Positions 16,610-25,245 of a DNA stretch of 62,533 nucleotides are shown in pieces (position 1 is the first letter of the stretch; each line of letters starts with the position of its first letter). The stretch is from Pseudarthrobacter sp. AL07 (GTDB lineage: Bacteria > Actinomycetota > Actinomycetes > Actinomycetales > Micrococcaceae). Location: positions 1-62,533 of the forward strand of contig NZ_JASBRB010000015.1 in NCBI RefSeq assembly GCF_029960665.1, in the 5' to 3' direction. Made by a program: the position numbers and the translations under genes. The notes beneath the pieces were generated by a model. That model was not told the DNA's origin, did no database searches, and saw nothing but the letters and a program-made list of their open reading frames with translations.

Positions 16610-17749
16610 TCAGCGCACCCGGATGTTAGAAGGCTTCCCTGGAACGTCCAGGGGCTTCATGCCCGCGGCCCGAGCCTGCAGCACACACCACTTACGCAGC
16701 GGCATACCCAGCACCTTGGGCAGCGAACCGTGGTGCCGCTTCACCAGCGGCGTCCCCACGGACCCGAAAAGGGAGATGCTGATACCGGTCTCTCCATGGA
16801 GCAGCGGATCCGCAAGCACCAGCTTCCATGCTTTCGCCAGTGCCTTGGCTGCGGCGTCGGAGTTGCCGTTGACGCCTTGGAAGCTTTGCGCCAGGTGGGC
16901 GTTCATTCGCTGGTGCTCGGTCAGGGTAGGGGATACAGGCGCCGGGGCGGTCGTTGTCGCGGCAGGCCGCGGCTGGACGGTAACGGAGCCCCGGGCGATC
17001 AGTGTGAGGTCGGCGAGTTCGACGTGCAGCGCGGCGATCTGCCGGCGAATGGCGCTGATCCGTTGGACGAAGTCGGTGTCCCCACCCGCCAATGGACCTC
17101 GCAGCTTGGCTTTAACTTCGGCAGATAATGTTGTGCGGAACAGCGCACAAAGCGCGGTCGCTACGCGAAGCCGGGCGCCTTCTTCTGACATCACCAGCGG
17201 CGACCGGCTGGCCGAGTTCGAAATCACGGCAGCCAAAGCCGGAAGGCTGCCGTACACCTTGCCCCAGCGGATCCGCTCGATGGCTGTCCCCCCGTCCACC
17301 TGCGGCGAGTAGACGCTCTGCATAAGCAACAGCTGCTGCGGATCGAAGGCGGGGAAGTGCTGCGGAAGGATCTCGGCCCGCAGGACTGCGCGGACCGCAT
17401 CGAGCTGCCGCGAGACCTGCTCTATCGGATTGGGGACCGCCATGCCGCCGTCAAGCCTCCACGGTTCACCCGTATCGGTTGCCGACGCCACACGTTGAGG
17501 GAAACCCTTCCACTCGCTGACCATAAGTGTTCCGTGACGCACGTTGTAGAAAAGCCAGTCAATTTCGGCAACAGGCTTGCCAGGGGCATCCACCCGGCAA
17601 TTGCTGAACCCCCACACGTCATCGTCCAGCAGCCCACACAGGATTGCGACGTCGCGGTCAGAGGGACGGTGCGCCGCCGAATTGGCGGAAGGAAAATGCA
17701 GCAACGAAGGCCTTCTGGGGCGCTGGAACCGGCAGAGGGGACCCCACAC
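16610..17749 (-). CDS. NERD-domain protein (nuclease-related domain)
   Basis: 379 residues from a GTG at 17749; the true start is uncertain because no strong ribosome site is visible. The N-terminal half has the NERD pattern: PVAEIDWLFYN supplies the acidic residue, and GTLMVSEWKGFP supplies the ExK. These match the catalytic core of the restriction-endonuclease-like fold. The middle is helical. The C-terminal part (SVTVQPRPAATTT then KVLGMPLRKWCVL) is not recognised. NERD proteins are often plasmid- or defence-associated, but no role is known for this one. It stands alone just outside the proposed island edge. Confidence 0.7.
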   Translation of the reverse strand: MWGPLCRFQRPRRPSLLHFPSANSAAHRPSDRDVAILCGLLDDDVWGFSNCRVDAPGKPVAEIDWLFYNVRHGTLMVSEWKGFPQRVASATDTGEPWRLDGGMAVPNPIEQVSRQLDAVRAVLRAEILPQHFPAFDPQQLLLMQSVYSPQVDGGTAIERIRWGKVYGSLPALAAVISNSASRSPLVMSEEGARLRVATALCALFRTTLSAEVKAKLRGPLAGGDTDFVQRISAIRRQIAALHVELADLTLIARGSVTVQPRPAATTTAPAPVSPTLTEHQRMNAHLAQSFQGVNGNSDAAAKALAKAWKLVLADPLLHGETGISISLFGSVGTPLVKRHHGSLPKVLGMPLRKWCVLQARAAGMKPLDVPGKPSNIRVR

Positions 17750-17884
17750 CCACAGCCCGCAGCGCGACGTGCGCTACGCCATCATGACTGGGCACACGTT
17801 CCATCCGCAAGTATCTCCAGCCGGGGAGTGCGGCCCGGCGCCATGGGGCCCGGGGAGTGCGGCCCGGAGGGATGAAACCCGGAG

Positions 17885-18290
17885 TTACTGCGCCGGCTGG
17901 CGGGCAGGAGCGAGGCGGGCGGCCAGGCCACTGAGCAGGATGGTGATTCCCTCGTCCAGTTCTGCCATGCCGTCGTAGTCGACCAGGACGGGGGCGAGGG
18001 CGCGCAGGTGCGGGAACTCCTTTGGCGGCAACCGGTGCAGGCCGAGGCGGAGCAGGGCTTCATTTTCGTCCGGATCCACAACGAACTACTGCAGCTCGTT
18101 GAGGATGTGACCGTACAGGTATCCATAGTAGGCGCGGTAGACATGGAGGGTATCGGCCGGAGAAAAGCCGGCGTCTATCAACAGCGACAGGATCTGCTCC
18201 AAGGGCCGCGGCGTCCCCAGGGGGCCCTTGACGCCGTGTGCGCAGTCAAGCACAGGCCGCCGCAACAACGCGGAGGCATGCCCCCTCAAG
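17885..18290 (-). pseudogene. TetR-family regulator, C-terminal remnant with stop
   Basis: Read on the minus strand, PLEQILSLLIDAGFSP, DTLHVYRAYYGYLYGHI and LNELQ are followed by a TAG. The same frame then continues FVVDPDENEALLRLGL and ends in a region rich in Ala/Arg at 17885. This is the TetR_C ligand-binding half. The DNA-binding N-terminus is missing. The TAG at 18086-18088 most likely replaces GAG. Remnant only; it lies just downstream of nuoN on the same strand. Confidence 0.7.
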
Positions 18291-18428
18291 CTGAAGAGAC
18301 TTTCATGAAAGGGCCTGCTGCCACCGACTACATCCTGTCCACCTATCCCGAGATGGTGTGAGGCAGATGCGCTTCGCGGCAGGCGCCGCGGCATTCCTGG
18401 CATCCCGCTTAGCCCGCCGGCAGGCGGC

Positions 18429-19886
18429 TTAACCGGTTGGCAGGCCGCCCAGCGCCGTCCACGCGAGCCCCGCTCCCACCCCCACAACCAGGACCAGTAC
18501 GGCCCCGGCAACGGCGGTCCGGCCGGCCCACCGCCGCGGGGTGAACTCTCCGGCGCCGGGGGAGTCCGGTGACGCGGCGCGGAACGCGGGGGCGAGCCAG
18601 CGCAGGTAGTAGAAGAGGCTGATCACGGTGTTGACCGCGGCCGCAAGCGTGAGCCACCAGAAGCCGCCGTCCCACGCGGCGGTGAAGACTGTCAGTTTCC
18701 CCAGGAAGACAGCGGTGGGCGGGGTCCCGACCAGGCTGAGCAGCGCCACCACCAACGCCACAGCATGCCATGGGCGGGCCGCCGCCAGGCCCTCATAAGC
18801 GCGGAGCTCTGTCCGGTCCGGGTATGCCGCGATCACGGCGAACGCGGCGAGGTTGGTGACCGCATACCCGGCCAGGAACACCACGAGCGAGGGCAGGGCA
18901 ATCGGTATGGATCCGGCCACCGCAACAGGCATCAGCAAATACCCGGCCTGGCTGACGGTGGACCAGCCCAGCAGCCGCCGCGGGTTTGTCTGCGTGTACG
19001 CGGCCAGATTGCCCAGCGTCATGGTGAGCACGGACAGCAACGCGATCAGCAGCGGCCAGCGCACCGTGCCGGGCATCATCTCCAACAGCCGGTAAGCGGC
19101 CAGAAAGCCGCCGATCTTCGGCACCGTCGTAGCGAACGCCGCCACCGCAGTTCCGGACCCTTCCGCGGCGTCGGGAACCCAGAAATGACCCGGTACGGCC
19201 CCGGCCTTGAACATCAGCCCGGCGAGGACCCCCACCAGCCCCACCCCGACGACGGCGGGCGCGGCCGCTGCCAGCGCGCCGCGGAGCCCGGCGTACGACG
19301 TCGTCCCCGAGACCGCGTACAGCACGGTCACGCCGAGCAGCAGCAGGATCCCGAACAGCGCCCCGAGCAGGTAGGTCTTCAGGGCGGCCTCGGCACCGGC
19401 CTTGGTGCCGCCGATCCCGATCAGGGCGTAGAGCGGGATGCTGGCGAGCAGGAAGCCCACCGCCAGCACCAACAGGTCCGAGGCGCCGGCCAGCACCACC
19501 GCGCCGAGGGAGGCGAGCAGGATCAGCACGTACGTTTCGCTTTCCCGGGCGGTACCGCGGAGCTCGTCGACGCCGAGGGCGATCACCAGCAGCGCCGAGA
19601 CCGCCACAATCAGCCGCCCGGCGGCGGTGCCGCCGTCGAGGATATAGCTGCCGTCATAGACCGACATGGACTCAGCCACCGGCCCGGCGGCGGAGGCAAC
19701 AGCGGCGAAGGCCACGCCCGACGCCACGGCGCTCGCGGACAAGGCCACCACAGCGATCACCCTGCTGATCCACTGCCGCTCCCGGGCTGTGAACGATCCC
19801 GCCAAGAGCGCAAGGACAGCCCCGGCCAGCAAGAACAGTTCCGGCAGCAGGGCCAGCGCGTCGGCTCCTGAGTTCATCGACTCCAC
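18429..19886 (-). CDS. nuoN: Complex I-like subunit N (antiporter-type membrane protein)
   Basis: 485 residues with about 13-14 membrane helices. The conserved proton-channel stretch is visible, including GLMFKAGAVPGHFWVPDAAEGS with its Lys and KIGGFLAAYRLLE. The family is related to Mrp antiporters and pumps protons as the distal arm of Complex I. It is the last gene of the operon, seven bases after nuoM. No companion NADH-binding genes are present, so the energy source of the complex is open. Confidence 0.9.
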   Translation of the reverse strand: MESMNSGADALALLPELFLLAGAVLALLAGSFTARERQWISRVIAVVALSASAVASGVAFAAVASAAGPVAESMSVYDGSYILDGGTAAGRLIVAVSALLVIALGVDELRGTARESETYVLILLASLGAVVLAGASDLLVLAVGFLLASIPLYALIGIGGTKAGAEAALKTYLLGALFGILLLLGVTVLYAVSGTTSYAGLRGALAAAAPAVVGVGLVGVLAGLMFKAGAVPGHFWVPDAAEGSGTAVAAFATTVPKIGGFLAAYRLLEMMPGTVRWPLLIALLSVLTMTLGNLAAYTQTNPRRLLGWSTVSQAGYLLMPVAVAGSIPIALPSLVVFLAGYAVTNLAAFAVIAAYPDRTELRAYEGLAAARPWHAVALVVALLSLVGTPPTAVFLGKLTVFTAAWDGGFWWLTLAAAVNTVISLFYYLRWLAPAFRAASPDSPGAGEFTPRRWAGRTAVAGAVLVLVVGVGAGLAWTALGGLPTG

Positions 19887-19892
19887 CGGCGG

Positions 19893-21377
19893 CTAGCCTC
19901 CTGCCACGCCGACGAGCGCCGCCGAGGCCGGGGCGATGACATCCAGCAGCGGGACAGGGAACAGCCCGATCAGCACCGAAAGCACCAGCAGGCCGCCCAC
20001 GGACCACGCCTCGGCCGGGAGCAAATCCTGGAAACCTGTGGACTTACCCTTGGTGCTCCCGGTGAAGACCCGCTGCAGCGCGCGCAGGAACAGCGCCGCG
20101 GTGAGGAGGATGCCCGGCAGCGCAATCGCCGTCAACGGGACGGTACCGATGCTGCCGGCGAAGATCTGGAACTCGGCGATGAACCCGCTGAAGCCCGGGA
20201 GCCCCAGGGATGCAAACGCGCCCACGGCGAAGAACGCCGCAAACCGCGGGGCGGGCGCGGCGAGGCCTCCGAACGCTCCCATGCTGTAGGTCCCGGCGCG
20301 GCTATGCAGGACACCGGCCAGGAGGAACAGGGCCCCGGTGATCAGACCGTGGCTGACCATCTGCGTCACGGCACCGGTCATCGCCGTCTCCCGCGCCGCC
20401 GTCGCACTTTCCCCCGCGGCCCCCGCGGCACCCAGCGCGAGGACAATGTAGCCCATGTGGTTCACCGAGGTATAGGCGATCATCCGTTTCAGGTCGCTCT
20501 GCGCCAGGGCCACCAGCGCACCGTAAAGGACGGAGACCACGCCGACGGTGATCAGCACCGGCGCCCAGGCCCGCCACGCATCGGGCAGCAACGGCATCGC
20601 AATCCGGACGAAACCGTAGGTGCCCATCTTCAACAGCACCCCGGCCAGGACAGCCGAGCCGGTGGCCGGTGCGTCGGTGTGCGCGGGCGGCAGCCAGGTG
20701 TGGAACGGCACCGTGGGTGTCTTGACCGCCAGCCCCACCACGATCGCACCCAACACCCACACCCCGGCAGGGTTGTTCCGCAGCGCGTCGGCGCGGAGCA
20801 GTTCCGGAATGTCGAAGGTGTGCGGCTCGGCGCCGAGGTAAAGCCCGATGAACCCGAGCAGCAGCGCCAGCGAGCCGAGGAACGTGTAGAGGAAGAACTT
20901 CAGCGCCGATCGGGCCCGGTCCCCGTGACCCCAGCCGGCGATGACGAAGTACATCCCCACGATGGACAGGTCGAAGAACAGGAAAAACAGGATCAGGTCC
21001 TGGGCGGCGAACAGCCCCACGCTGGTGGCCTCCAGAAAGAGGAACAGCGCCGCCCGGGGCCGCGGCCGGTCCGTGGCGTTCCAGTCGTAGATGGCGCAGG
21101 CCAGGAAGATCACGGCCGTCAGGACGATCAGCGGCAGCGAGAGCCCGTCGACGCCGACGTGGTAGCTGCTGCCCACGTTCGGGATCCAGCGCAGCTGCTC
21201 CTCATAGGCCAGCCCGCCGGCACCCGGGTCACGGTACCCGGCCCAGAGCACCGCGGTGAGCGCCACCTCGACGGCGGTCACCAGGACGAAGGCCAGGCGG
21301 GCGGCCCGTTCGGCGCGGGGCAGCGCCAGGATCAGCGCCGCCGCGGCCAGGGGGAGAAGGATGACAAGACTGAGCAA
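19893..21377 (-). CDS. nuoM: Complex I-like subunit M
   Basis: 494 residues, about 14 helices. PFHTWLPPAHTDAPATGSAV followed by LAGVLLKMGTYGFVRI is the diagnostic NuoM block, with the pumping Lys. The conserved Glu in the middle of the antiporter fold is present in FLFFDLSIVGMYFVIAGW-type context. It lies between nuoL and nuoN in the order standard for this operon. Confidence 0.93.
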   Translation of the reverse strand: MLSLVILLPLAAAALILALPRAERAARLAFVLVTAVEVALTAVLWAGYRDPGAGGLAYEEQLRWIPNVGSSYHVGVDGLSLPLIVLTAVIFLACAIYDWNATDRPRPRAALFLFLEATSVGLFAAQDLILFFLFFDLSIVGMYFVIAGWGHGDRARSALKFFLYTFLGSLALLLGFIGLYLGAEPHTFDIPELLRADALRNNPAGVWVLGAIVVGLAVKTPTVPFHTWLPPAHTDAPATGSAVLAGVLLKMGTYGFVRIAMPLLPDAWRAWAPVLITVGVVSVLYGALVALAQSDLKRMIAYTSVNHMGYIVLALGAAGAAGESATAARETAMTGAVTQMVSHGLITGALFLLAGVLHSRAGTYSMGAFGGLAAPAPRFAAFFAVGAFASLGLPGFSGFIAEFQIFAGSIGTVPLTAIALPGILLTAALFLRALQRVFTGSTKGKSTGFQDLLPAEAWSVGGLLVLSVLIGLFPVPLLDVIAPASAALVGVAGG

Positions 21378-21383
21378 GCAGGC

Positions 21384-23405
21384 TCACCTCACGAGGATCA
21401 GGAGGACGGCGGCGGCCACCAGGACCAGGGCCGCCTGGACGTAGTAATGATGGACTTGGCCGGTCTGCGGACGCGGGGCGGCGGAACCGGCGCGCCGGAC
21501 CGCGAGGGCGAGGGTCTCGACGCCGTCGTCGATTCTCGTGTCGACGACCGCCGAGCTGCCTGCCGCCCGCGACGTCGCGGTGGCGCTCGCCTCCACGCCC
21601 CTGTCCAGGACGGCGTCCGCGGCTGCGGCACCCCCGGCGGCCCGCAGCGCCAAGACAGCGGCCCGCTCGACGCCGCGGTCCAGGACCGCATCGTCAAAAC
21701 GGGCCAGGTGCTGCGCGGCGGCCAGGACCGGGCGGACGACGACGGCGTGCGCCGCGGCTTCCATGCCCAGCCACCCGGTCGCGGCGCCCAGGACGGGGAG
21801 CCGGGCGGTGAAACGCCAAACAAGGACGACGACGGCGAGGGCCAGTGCGGCGGATACGGCCAGTTCCAGCGGCCCGGACTCCACACCGTCTCCCGGGGCC
21901 CTGCGGCCGAGCGTATCCCGCAGCGCGTTGCCGCCGGGGCCGAACACCAGCAGTCCCGCCACGGCCGCGCCCGCGGCGAGGATCAGCACCGGGACTGTCT
22001 GCCCGGAGGTGATCCGGCGGCTGCCGGGCTCCTCGGCGTCGTACAGGGAGAAGGTCTCCGGCAGCACCGGCTTCCAGACGAGGGCAACGGCCTTGGCGGC
22101 GTAGGCGGCGGCGAGGACGGCGCCGGCCAGGCCCGCCACGTACAGCGGCACCGAATGCTCGAGCGCGGCGGTGAGGACGTTGTCTTTTGTGGCCCACAGG
22201 GACAGCGGAGCAATCCCGGCCAGGCTCAGGGCGCCCACGGTAAACGCGGCACCAAGGACCGGCCAGCGGCGTCCCGCCCCGCGCAGCCCGGCGAGCTTCT
22301 TGGTCCCGAGCGCGGCCAGCCAGGCCCCGGCGGCGAGGAACAGCCCGCTCTTGGTGGCGGCGTGGGCCATCAGGTGCGCCGCGCCACCGGCAACGTTCCC
22401 AACCCCGGCGGCCATCACCACATAGCCCAGCTGCGCCGCGGTGGAGGCGGCCAGAAGTTGTTTCAGGTCCGTCTGGGCAACGGCCACCACGCCAAGCACG
22501 ACGGCGGTGGCGGCGCCGGCCCAGGCCGCGGCAGCCGCCGCCCACCCGGTCGCAGCAAGCAGCGGCTCGACCCGCAGCAGCAGATAGCCGCCCATCGCCA
22601 CCATGGCCGCCGAGTGCAACAGGGCGCTGACCGCGCTGGGACCGTCCATGGCCCGGGACAGCCAGAAGCTGAACGGCAACTGCGCGGCTTTGCCCAGCCC
22701 GGCGGCCAGGAGCCCGGCCGCGGCGATGTCCCGCCAGGGCTCGGGCAGCCCGGCGAGTCCGGCCAGTGCCAGGGACCCGGTTCCGGCGGCTGCGCCTGAC
22801 CCGGCAGTGCCTGATCCCGCTGCGCCTGACCCGGCTGCGCCTGACCCCGTCTGGGCAGCACCGGCCAGGGCCGCGCCGGCGGCGATATACAGCCCGAGGT
22901 CCGCCGTGCGGGTGGTGAGGAACGCCGTCAACCCGGAGGACATCCGGTGCTCTTCGGACCAGTGGAAGCCGATCAGAGCATAGGAGGCCGCGCCCATGAT
23001 TTCCCAGGCGAAGAGCAGTGTGGGCAGGGTCGTGGCGGTCAGGGTGATCAGCACCGCCGCGGTGAAGATCAGCATGAGGCCGTGGAACCTGGCCGGATTC
23101 GTGGTTCCGGCGGCGGAGGCAAAGAGCAGGACCAGCAAGGTGACGCCGGCCACCGCAGGGAGCAGCACCGCACTCAACGCGTCGGCCTCGACGCCGAACG
23201 CTGACCCGGCCATAAACGGGGCCTGAAGCGCGGGGCCAGCGGCCGCGGCGGCCGCGGCGGCGGTCAGGCCCGCCAACGCGAGCGCCAGGACGGCGACGAC
23301 GACGGCGACGGCCGGCGCCGCACGGTCGGCCCGGCGTCCGGCGGTGGCCAGGACCGTCCCGGCTACCGCCGGGAGTACGATCAGCCACAGCAGCAGCGCG
23401 CTCAT
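21384..23405 (-). CDS. nuoL: Complex I-like subunit L
   Basis: 673 residues. The antiporter core is standard (WEIMGAASYALIGFHW, LLHSAAMVAMGGYLLLR, HLMAHAATKSGLFLAAG). An unusual Gly/Ser/Ala insertion lies near residues 186-206, made by a 15-bp tandem repeat at 22790-22849. The C-terminal helices and a long Ala-rich tail continue to the end, where the lateral helix is expected. It overlaps nuoK by four bases. Confidence 0.92.
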   Translation of the reverse strand: MSALLLWLIVLPAVAGTVLATAGRRADRAAPAVAVVVAVLALALAGLTAAAAAAAAGPALQAPFMAGSAFGVEADALSAVLLPAVAGVTLLVLLFASAAGTTNPARFHGLMLIFTAAVLITLTATTLPTLLFAWEIMGAASYALIGFHWSEEHRMSSGLTAFLTTRTADLGLYIAAGAALAGAAQTGSGAAGSGAAGSGTAGSGAAAGTGSLALAGLAGLPEPWRDIAAAGLLAAGLGKAAQLPFSFWLSRAMDGPSAVSALLHSAAMVAMGGYLLLRVEPLLAATGWAAAAAAWAGAATAVVLGVVAVAQTDLKQLLAASTAAQLGYVVMAAGVGNVAGGAAHLMAHAATKSGLFLAAGAWLAALGTKKLAGLRGAGRRWPVLGAAFTVGALSLAGIAPLSLWATKDNVLTAALEHSVPLYVAGLAGAVLAAAYAAKAVALVWKPVLPETFSLYDAEEPGSRRITSGQTVPVLILAAGAAVAGLLVFGPGGNALRDTLGRRAPGDGVESGPLELAVSAALALAVVVLVWRFTARLPVLGAATGWLGMEAAAHAVVVRPVLAAAQHLARFDDAVLDRGVERAAVLALRAAGGAAAADAVLDRGVEASATATSRAAGSSAVVDTRIDDGVETLALAVRRAGSAAPRPQTGQVHHYYVQAALVLVAAAVLLILVR
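22790..22849. repeat. 15-bp tandem repeat inside nuoL
   Basis: Four copies of a 15-bp unit (ctgcgcctgacccgg and close variants) at 22790, 22805, 22820 and 22835. On the coding strand they encode the repeat SGAAG/SGTAG. The length is a multiple of three, so the frame is kept. Probably arose by slipped-strand duplication in a loop that tolerates length change. Confidence 0.8.
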
Positions 23406-23704
23406 CCGGAAAGCTCCGAGGCCATCTCGGTCATGTCGGTATTCCGGGCGCGGTGCAGCAGGGTTGCCACCGCGAAACCCATCGCCATTTCCACGGTCAT
23501 GGCCGCGATCACCACCAGCAGCAGGACCTGGCCGTCAGGCGCAGGGGCGAGGAACCACCAGAACCCGGCCGCGGCGAGGATGACGCCGTTGATCATCAGC
23601 TCCAGGCCCATCATCACCATGACCACCACCTGCTGTGACAGCGCACCGTAGAGGCCCACGCTGAACAGCCCGGCGGCCGCGATCAACACCATTTCCAGGG
23701 TCAT
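23402..23704 (-). CDS. nuoK: Complex I-like subunit K
   Basis: 100 residues, three membrane helices. The two conserved membrane glutamates are seen in MMGLELMINGV and AAMTVEMAMGFAV. Overlaps both neighbours by four bases. Usual length for NuoK. Confidence 0.93.
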   Translation of the reverse strand: MTLEMVLIAAAGLFSVGLYGALSQQVVVMVMMGLELMINGVILAAAGFWWFLAPAPDGQVLLLVVIAAMTVEMAMGFAVATLLHRARNTDMTEMASELSG

Positions 23705-24303
23705 GAGTGGGCGCCGCCCGGGTGCTGGTGGTGGCCGTCATGGCCACCGCCCTGGTGACTGCCGCCGTCGTCGTTCTCCGGTTCAACCGGAACCACCGGG
23801 GACGGCGCGTAGCGGCCGCGGGGATTGGCGAGCACCAGCGCGGAGACCAGCGTTGCGAACAGCACCGGGCTGACGGTCAGCATCACCAGCATCTTGGGCC
23901 CCATGATCGCCTCACCCAGGGATGCCGTCAGGTCAACCGCCGGGACGCCGTGCCGGGCCGGCCAGTCCGCCAGCAGGATCCCGGCGGTCAGCAGCGCGAA
24001 GACGCCGGCGGCGATACCGGCGGAGGCTTTTTTGTTGTGGACCATGTCCATCGGCATCAGCGCCGGATTCATGCCCATGAACATGACCATGAAGATCGCC
24101 ATGATGGCCATTTCCATCACCATCATCAGGATCGTGATGACGCCGATGTACTCCAGCTCGAACTGCAGCAGCATGATTCCCACGGACACGAAGGACACCG
24201 CGAGGGCGTACGTGGCCCGCGCCATCGAGTCAGTCCGGAAGACAATGACGCCGGCGGAAATGGCCACCACAGCGAGGACGACGAACAGAACGGCACTCAG
24301 CAC
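23701..24303 (-). CDS. nuoJ: Complex I-like subunit J
   Basis: 200 residues with five membrane helices. The third helix region reads LQFELEYIGVITILMMVMEMAIMAIFMVMFMG, shown here in parts: FELEYIGVITILM is the conserved block. The tail after residue 180 is hydrophilic and His-rich (GGGHDGHHQHPGG). A His-rich end is unusual for NuoJ and could bind metal. Three bases separate its start from nuoH. Confidence 0.9.
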   Translation of the reverse strand: MLSAVLFVVLAVVAISAGVIVFRTDSMARATYALAVSFVSVGIMLLQFELEYIGVITILMMVMEMAIMAIFMVMFMGMNPALMPMDMVHNKKASAGIAAGVFALLTAGILLADWPARHGVPAVDLTASLGEAIMGPKMLVMLTVSPVLFATLVSALVLANPRGRYAPSPVVPVEPENDDGGSHQGGGHDGHHQHPGGAHS

Positions 24304-24306
24304 GGC

Positions 24307-25245
24307 TTAACCTTTCCCAGCGACGGCGGCCACCGCGACAACGAGCACCTGCAGCAGGATCAGCGGCAAGCCGACCACCCACGCCGGCGCCATGAGCTGT
24401 TCGGGCCGGAGCGCCGGCACGCGGCGGCGGATGGTAAGTAGCAGCCAGAAAAGCACCAGCGTCTTGGCCAGAAACCAGGCCCAGCCAGGCAGGACCGGCC
24501 CGGCACCGCCGCCCAGGAACAAGGCCACTCCGAACCCGGAACCGGCGGCCAGCAGCAGGTACCGCCCGGCCAGCAGCAGGAGCCGCTCCACCCCGGAAAG
24601 CTCGGCCAGCACACCGCCGGCGATGTCAGGGGAGAGCGGCGCGGTGAACGGCCGCTGCAGGGAAAACGCCAGCACTGCGGCGCAAAATACCAGGAACGCG
24701 ACCGGCATCCAGACCACAAACCACAACCCGTCCTGGGCGGCAACAATATCGGCCATCCGCAGGCTTCCCGCCGCGACCGCCGGCGCCGTCAACGCGAACA
24801 TCAGCGGCAGCTCATACGCCAGTGCCAGCGCCAGGAAACGGTACCCGCCCACCAGCGAATGCACGCTGTTCGGGCCCCAGCCGGACAGCCACACCAGCGC
24901 CCAGACCATCACGTCCATCGTGTTGAACCAGACCAGCCCCACGGCCAGGTCCGAGACCACCCACGCCCCCACGGGCAGCACGGCCACCTTCAGCGCCGCG
25001 GCCACCGGAAGACCGACGACGCCGACCCTGCGCAGCAGCGTGTCCGCCGCGACCGTGCCGCGCGGCCGTTGCCGGAGCAGCCTGGCCGTTTCCGCCACCG
25101 GTGCGAAGCCGCCGCCGCGGCGCCTCTCAGCCCGGGCCGTCACGAGCCCATCCGCGGCCGCCCCGCTCAAGGCCACGAGCACCAGCACGGCGAGGGCGGC
25201 CACCGCACCCCAGGCCGGGAGCTGTTGCACCAGTGAGCCGTTCAT
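24307..25245 (-). CDS. nuoH: Complex I-like subunit H (divergent)
   Basis: 312 residues from the ATG at 25245, which overlaps the previous stop by four bases; a 114-residue upstream extension is only a shadow frame. Eight helices are expected. GWGPNSVHSLVGGYRFLAL and AYELPLMFALTAP match the NuoH/HyfC/EchB family. The loop that in NuoH carries several conserved acidic residues reads PLSPDIAGGVLAELSGVER, closer to hydrogenase-type relatives. NuoH forms the quinone site with NuoB and NuoD. Here those partners are replaced by a fused degenerate protein. Confidence 0.85.
   Translation of the reverse strand: MNGSLVQQLPAWGAVAALAVLVLVALSGAAADGLVTARAERRRGGGFAPVAETARLLRQRPRGTVAADTLLRRVGVVGLPVAAALKVAVLPVGAWVVSDLAVGLVWFNTMDVMVWALVWLSGWGPNSVHSLVGGYRFLALALAYELPLMFALTAPAVAAGSLRMADIVAAQDGLWFVVWMPVAFLVFCAAVLAFSLQRPFTAPLSPDIAGGVLAELSGVERLLLLAGRYLLLAAGSGFGVALFLGGGAGPVLPGWAWFLAKTLVLFWLLLTIRRRVPALRPEQLMAPAWVVGLPLILLQVLVVAVAAVAGKG

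Noticed and set aside
20304..22799. An 831-residue plus-strand frame opposite nuoM and nuoL
   Set aside because: Gln/Gly/Arg-rich shadow of two well-supported genes; no ribosome site.
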